Below are positions 61,368-64,000 of a stretch of 64,000 bases of DNA, one piece after another. The stretch spans positions 3,365,501 to 3,429,500 of the forward strand of contig NZ_CP111085.1 in assembly GCF_026278345.1 (NCBI RefSeq). The letters are read 5' to 3'. Source of the stretch: Tellurirhabdus rosea (GTDB lineage: Bacteria; Bacteroidota; Bacteroidia; Cytophagales; Spirosomataceae). A program made the position numbers and the translations under genes. The first letter of the stretch is position 1, and every line of letters starts with the position of its first letter. The notes beneath the pieces were generated by a model, which ran no database searches, was not told the origin of the DNA, and was given only the letters and a program-made list of their open reading frames with translations.

Positions 61368-64000
61368 ATGATTATGCGAGTGAAAAACCTTTACCAAAAC
61401 CGCGGCTTTATCGGGTTGCTGCTGTTGCTGCTGTGCCTGACGGGCGCGACGCAGGCGCAGGACAAAGCAGGCCGGAAAGCGCGGGTCGTGAAAATACATC
61501 TGAAGGTGACCGACGAAAAGGGCAATCCGGTTCCCAAAGCCGCCGTGGTGGTGGGCGAGGGCCGTCTCTACGCGGAAACCAATGCGTTCGGGGATTACGA
61601 TTTTGAGGCAGCCCCGGAGGAAGTCGTTACGGTCAGTACGTTCGGATACGACAAATTTGTGTCGCCGGTGGGCGAAATCGTGACCCGCAGCGTCATCGAA
61701 CTGAAGCGGGCCAACCTCTTCGGGACCTTCGACGACGTGGTGCCGATGCCGTTTATGGACATCAAAAAACGGAACGCGACGGGCGGCTACAACGTCCTGC
61801 GCACCACCGACCTCGAAAAATACCCGTCCAATGACCTGCGCAACGCCTTCACCGGGCTGGTGCCGGGTCTGGACGTCATCGAACGGGACGGCTCGCCGGG
61901 GCTGAACGCCGAGGAACAGCTGGGCTTTTTCCGGGTGACCGAAAAAATCAGCAACGCCACCCGCGGCCGTAACCCAATTTACATCATCGACGACATTCCC
62001 ACGGACGTGACCGAAATGCCGCTCGACCCGCAGGAAATCGAAACGGTAACGGTCGTCAAGGACATTGTCGGAAAAACAATGCTGGGCCCCCGCGCCGCCG
62101 ACGGGATTATTTACATCAAGACCAAACGCGGCCGCAAAAACGAACGCGTCCTGAACGTCAACGCCGAACAGGGCGTCAGCGTCGTGGACCGCTTCCCGGG
62201 CTGGGCCTCGGGTGCCGAATACGCCCGCCTGAACAACGTGGCCCGCACCAACAGCGCCCTGCCGGCGCTCTACAGCGAATCGGCCATCGGGGAATACGCC
62301 AAAAACGACCCGTACAACATGTACTACCCAAGCGTGGATTTCCGGCAGATGATGCTGAAAAACACGAAGGCGTTTCGGCGGTACAACCTGTCGTCGACGG
62401 GCGGTAACGACGTGGTGCAGTACAGCGCCTACCTCGGTTACAACGGCGAAGGCGACATCTACAAGATGGGCGCGAAGTCGGATTACAACCGGCTCAATGT
62501 CCGCTCCAACATCGACGTCAAGATCAACGACCTGATCAAGATCAAGTTCGACTTCTTCGGCGGGGTGAGCTTCCGGCGGTCGTCCAACTACGGATACAAC
62601 TCCAACTTCACCAGCGACGACGGCAACACGAACACCGCCCTCGACCTGGTCGAGCTCAATACGGCCCTGAACGACATCACCAACACGCCGCCGATTGCCT
62701 TCCCGGTCTACGCCGCTTTCGGCGACAATCCGGTGGCACCCTGGTACGCGGTCAGTTCCAACTCCAGCTTCCGCCAGAACCCGATCGGTAACCTGATGCA
62801 CAACGGCTACTACACGGAAACCGGCCGGACGGGCGCGTCGAACATGACCTTCGAGTACGACATGAAGGAAATGGTGCCGGGCCTCAAATCGCGGACGTAC
62901 GTAGGCTTCAACCTCTACAACAGCGTGCGCATCGGGAAGGCCGAAGACTACATTGCCTACATCGTGACGCCGGGCAAAACGGCCTCCGGTGCGGACACCA
63001 CCCGCCTGTCGAAGGTACACGACGGCGTAGACATGGCGGGGATGGCCAAGCTGCACGATTACTACACGCAGCGGTTTGTGGTCTACCAGAACCTGAGCTA
63101 CGAAAAAGCCTGGAACGGGCACGACCTGCAGGCCGGGGCCACCTACTACATTTCCAAAAATGCCCGCAACGGCATCGAGGAACCGCAGCGCCAGCAGAAC
63201 GGCATCTTCACGGGCCGCTACAGCTTCCGCGACCGCTACATGTTCCACGGCGTGCTGAACTACGCCGGGACGTCCGGCTTCGCCAAAGGCAAGCGCTATG
63301 CCCTGTTCCCGGCCGTGGGTCTGGGTTGGGTGCTGTCCGAAGAGCCGTTCATGCAGAAAATCAAAGGCATCGATTACCTGAAGCTGCGGGCAGAAGGCGG
63401 TGTGCTGGGCTTCGAAAGCTTCCTGACGCCGTTCCTGTATCTCGACCGCTGGGGCGTCAACACCAGCGGCTCGGCCTTCGGACCGTATTCGACCGGGCAG
63501 TGGTTCGGCAGCAACACGGACAACTCCGTTTACCGGACTACCCCGAGCCGCATCGGCAACCCGGACCTGACCTGGGAAACCCGCAAGGAGTTCAGCGTGG
63601 GTCTGGATGCGCTGGTGCTGAACCGCAAACTGTCGCTGGAACTGACCTACTTCAATAACCTCCGCGACGGCATTGTGTCGCAGCTGGCCAACACGGTGCC
63701 GTTCGTCGGCGGCATTTCGACCGCGCGGCCCTGGTACAACTACAACAAAGTCCGGTACTTCGGCGTCGAAACGGGCCTGCAATACAGCGACCAGATCGGC
63801 GCGCTGCGGTTCTCGGTAGGGGGGAATGCCGCCGTTCAGAGCAGCAAAATCCTGATGTGGGATGAACCGAAATACCGGTTCGAGTACCAGTCGCGCATTG
63901 GCCTGCCCATCGACGCCTTCTGGGGACAGACCTACGTCGGGAAATTTGCCAGCGATGCCGATACCCGCCAGGTGCCGCAGATTTACGACGAAGTGCTGAT
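61368..64000 (+). CDS. Second SusC-like TonB-dependent receptor (partial, 3' end outside window)
   Basis: About 877 codons are visible from ATG 61368 (MIMRVKNLYQNRGF; ATG 61374 is equally possible). The signal peptide is GFIGLLLLLLCLTGATQAQ. A carboxypeptidase-regulatory-like domain follows (VVKIHLKVTDEKGNPVPKAAVVVGEG). The plug is unusual: the EVVVVGYG signature of SusC is missing and is replaced by LFGTFDDVVPMPFMDIKKRNATGGYNVL. RNPIYIIDDIPTDVTEMPLDPQEIETVTVVKDIVGKTMLGPRAADGIIYIKTKRG is still recognisably a TonB plug. The barrel then runs to the window end. It probably acts beside or in place of the first SusC, with the same or a related substrate. Confidence 0.9.
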   Translation, partial: MIMRVKNLYQNRGFIGLLLLLLCLTGATQAQDKAGRKARVVKIHLKVTDEKGNPVPKAAVVVGEGRLYAETNAFGDYDFEAAPEEVVTVSTFGYDKFVSPVGEIVTRSVIELKRANLFGTFDDVVPMPFMDIKKRNATGGYNVLRTTDLEKYPSNDLRNAFTGLVPGLDVIERDGSPGLNAEEQLGFFRVTEKISNATRGRNPIYIIDDIPTDVTEMPLDPQEIETVTVVKDIVGKTMLGPRAADGIIYIKTKRGRKNERVLNVNAEQGVSVVDRFPGWASGAEYARLNNVARTNSALPALYSESAIGEYAKNDPYNMYYPSVDFRQMMLKNTKAFRRYNLSSTGGNDVVQYSAYLGYNGEGDIYKMGAKSDYNRLNVRSNIDVKINDLIKIKFDFFGGVSFRRSSNYGYNSNFTSDDGNTNTALDLVELNTALNDITNTPPIAFPVYAAFGDNPVAPWYAVSSNSSFRQNPIGNLMHNGYYTETGRTGASNMTFEYDMKEMVPGLKSRTYVGFNLYNSVRIGKAEDYIAYIVTPGKTASGADTTRLSKVHDGVDMAGMAKLHDYYTQRFVVYQNLSYEKAWNGHDLQAGATYYISKNARNGIEEPQRQQNGIFTGRYSFRDRYMFHGVLNYAGTSGFAKGKRYALFPAVGLGWVLSEEPFMQKIKGIDYLKLRAEGGVLGFESFLTPFLYLDRWGVNTSGSAFGPYSTGQWFGSNTDNSVYRTTPSRIGNPDLTWETRKEFSVGLDALVLNRKLSLELTYFNNLRDGIVSQLANTVPFVGGISTARPWYNYNKVRYFGVETGLQYSDQIGALRFSVGGNAAVQSSKILMWDEPKYRFEYQSRIGLPIDAFWGQTYVGKFASDADTRQVPQIYDEVL

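Noticed and set aside
56262-63782. A 2506-codon open frame on the minus strand, opposite SusC, SusD and SusC'.
   Set aside because: It is the exact antisense of three genes with clear family motifs. In GC-rich genes with strong codon bias the opposite frame often lacks stops. It is rich in V, H, R, G and F with no fold or motif.

Overview
The window looks like a chromosomal segment of a GC-rich member of the Bacteroidota, most likely in the Cytophagales (Spirosoma/Larkinella-like). The evidence is a SusC/SusD nutrient-uptake locus, several stand-alone TonB-dependent receptors, a glucosamine-6-phosphate deaminase fused to an LmbE/PIG-L domain, an ABC-F (Uup) protein, and several promoters of the Bacteroidetes type (TTTG ... 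TAnnTTTG). The genus is inferred from family content only. No rRNA, tRNA, CRISPR array, transposase or phage gene was recognised.

1-11.3 kb: a Wzx/Wzy-type exopolysaccharide locus, all on the minus strand. In transcription order it holds an SLBB outer-membrane export protein, flippase, perosamine-synthase-like aminotransferase, GNAT acetyltransferase, GT4, Wzz-like chain-length protein, two poorly recognised sugar-transfer candidates, GT2, and a Wzy-like polymerase cut by the window edge. A TAACTTTG box precedes the export gene.

11.4-19.2 kb: housekeeping and membrane genes (gamma-carbonic anhydrase, DedA, Uup, SUMF1-fold protein, Gfo/Idh/MocA oxidoreductase, MscS channel, DoxX).

19.3-44.6 kb: a region rich in families best known from Planctomycetes-type degradative gene sets. 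It has two DUF1501-DUF1553 cytochrome modules, a DUF2231-cytochrome-LRR protein, an NHL propeller protein, a D-aminoacylase, a second Gfo/Idh protein and a polysaccharide deacetylase. Set inside it are an OhrR-type peroxide-response operon (ohrA-doxX-ohrR) with a readable promoter and operator, and a small accessory cluster (CdiI-like immunity protein, minimal nucleotidyltransferase, 77-residue helical protein). FUSC, TonB receptor, DUF2306 and acyltransferase genes complete it.

44.7-55.6 kb: LytS-type histidine kinase, NagB-LmbE fusion, HGSNAT-like acetyltransferase, M16 peptidase, Uma2 nuclease and a TonB receptor. The fusion and the acetyltransferase suggest amino-sugar handling.

55.7-64 kb: a long leader followed by SusC-SusD-SusC', the last cut by the window end.

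Between genes there are three families of palindromic DNA: GCGGAG-cored palindromes in both DUF1553-DUF1501 junctions, inverted repeats built of 8-bp TCATTCAA-like units, and inverted repeats built of CGCAGATTT-like units. They touch or supply stop codons of neighbouring genes and are the least explained structure in the window.
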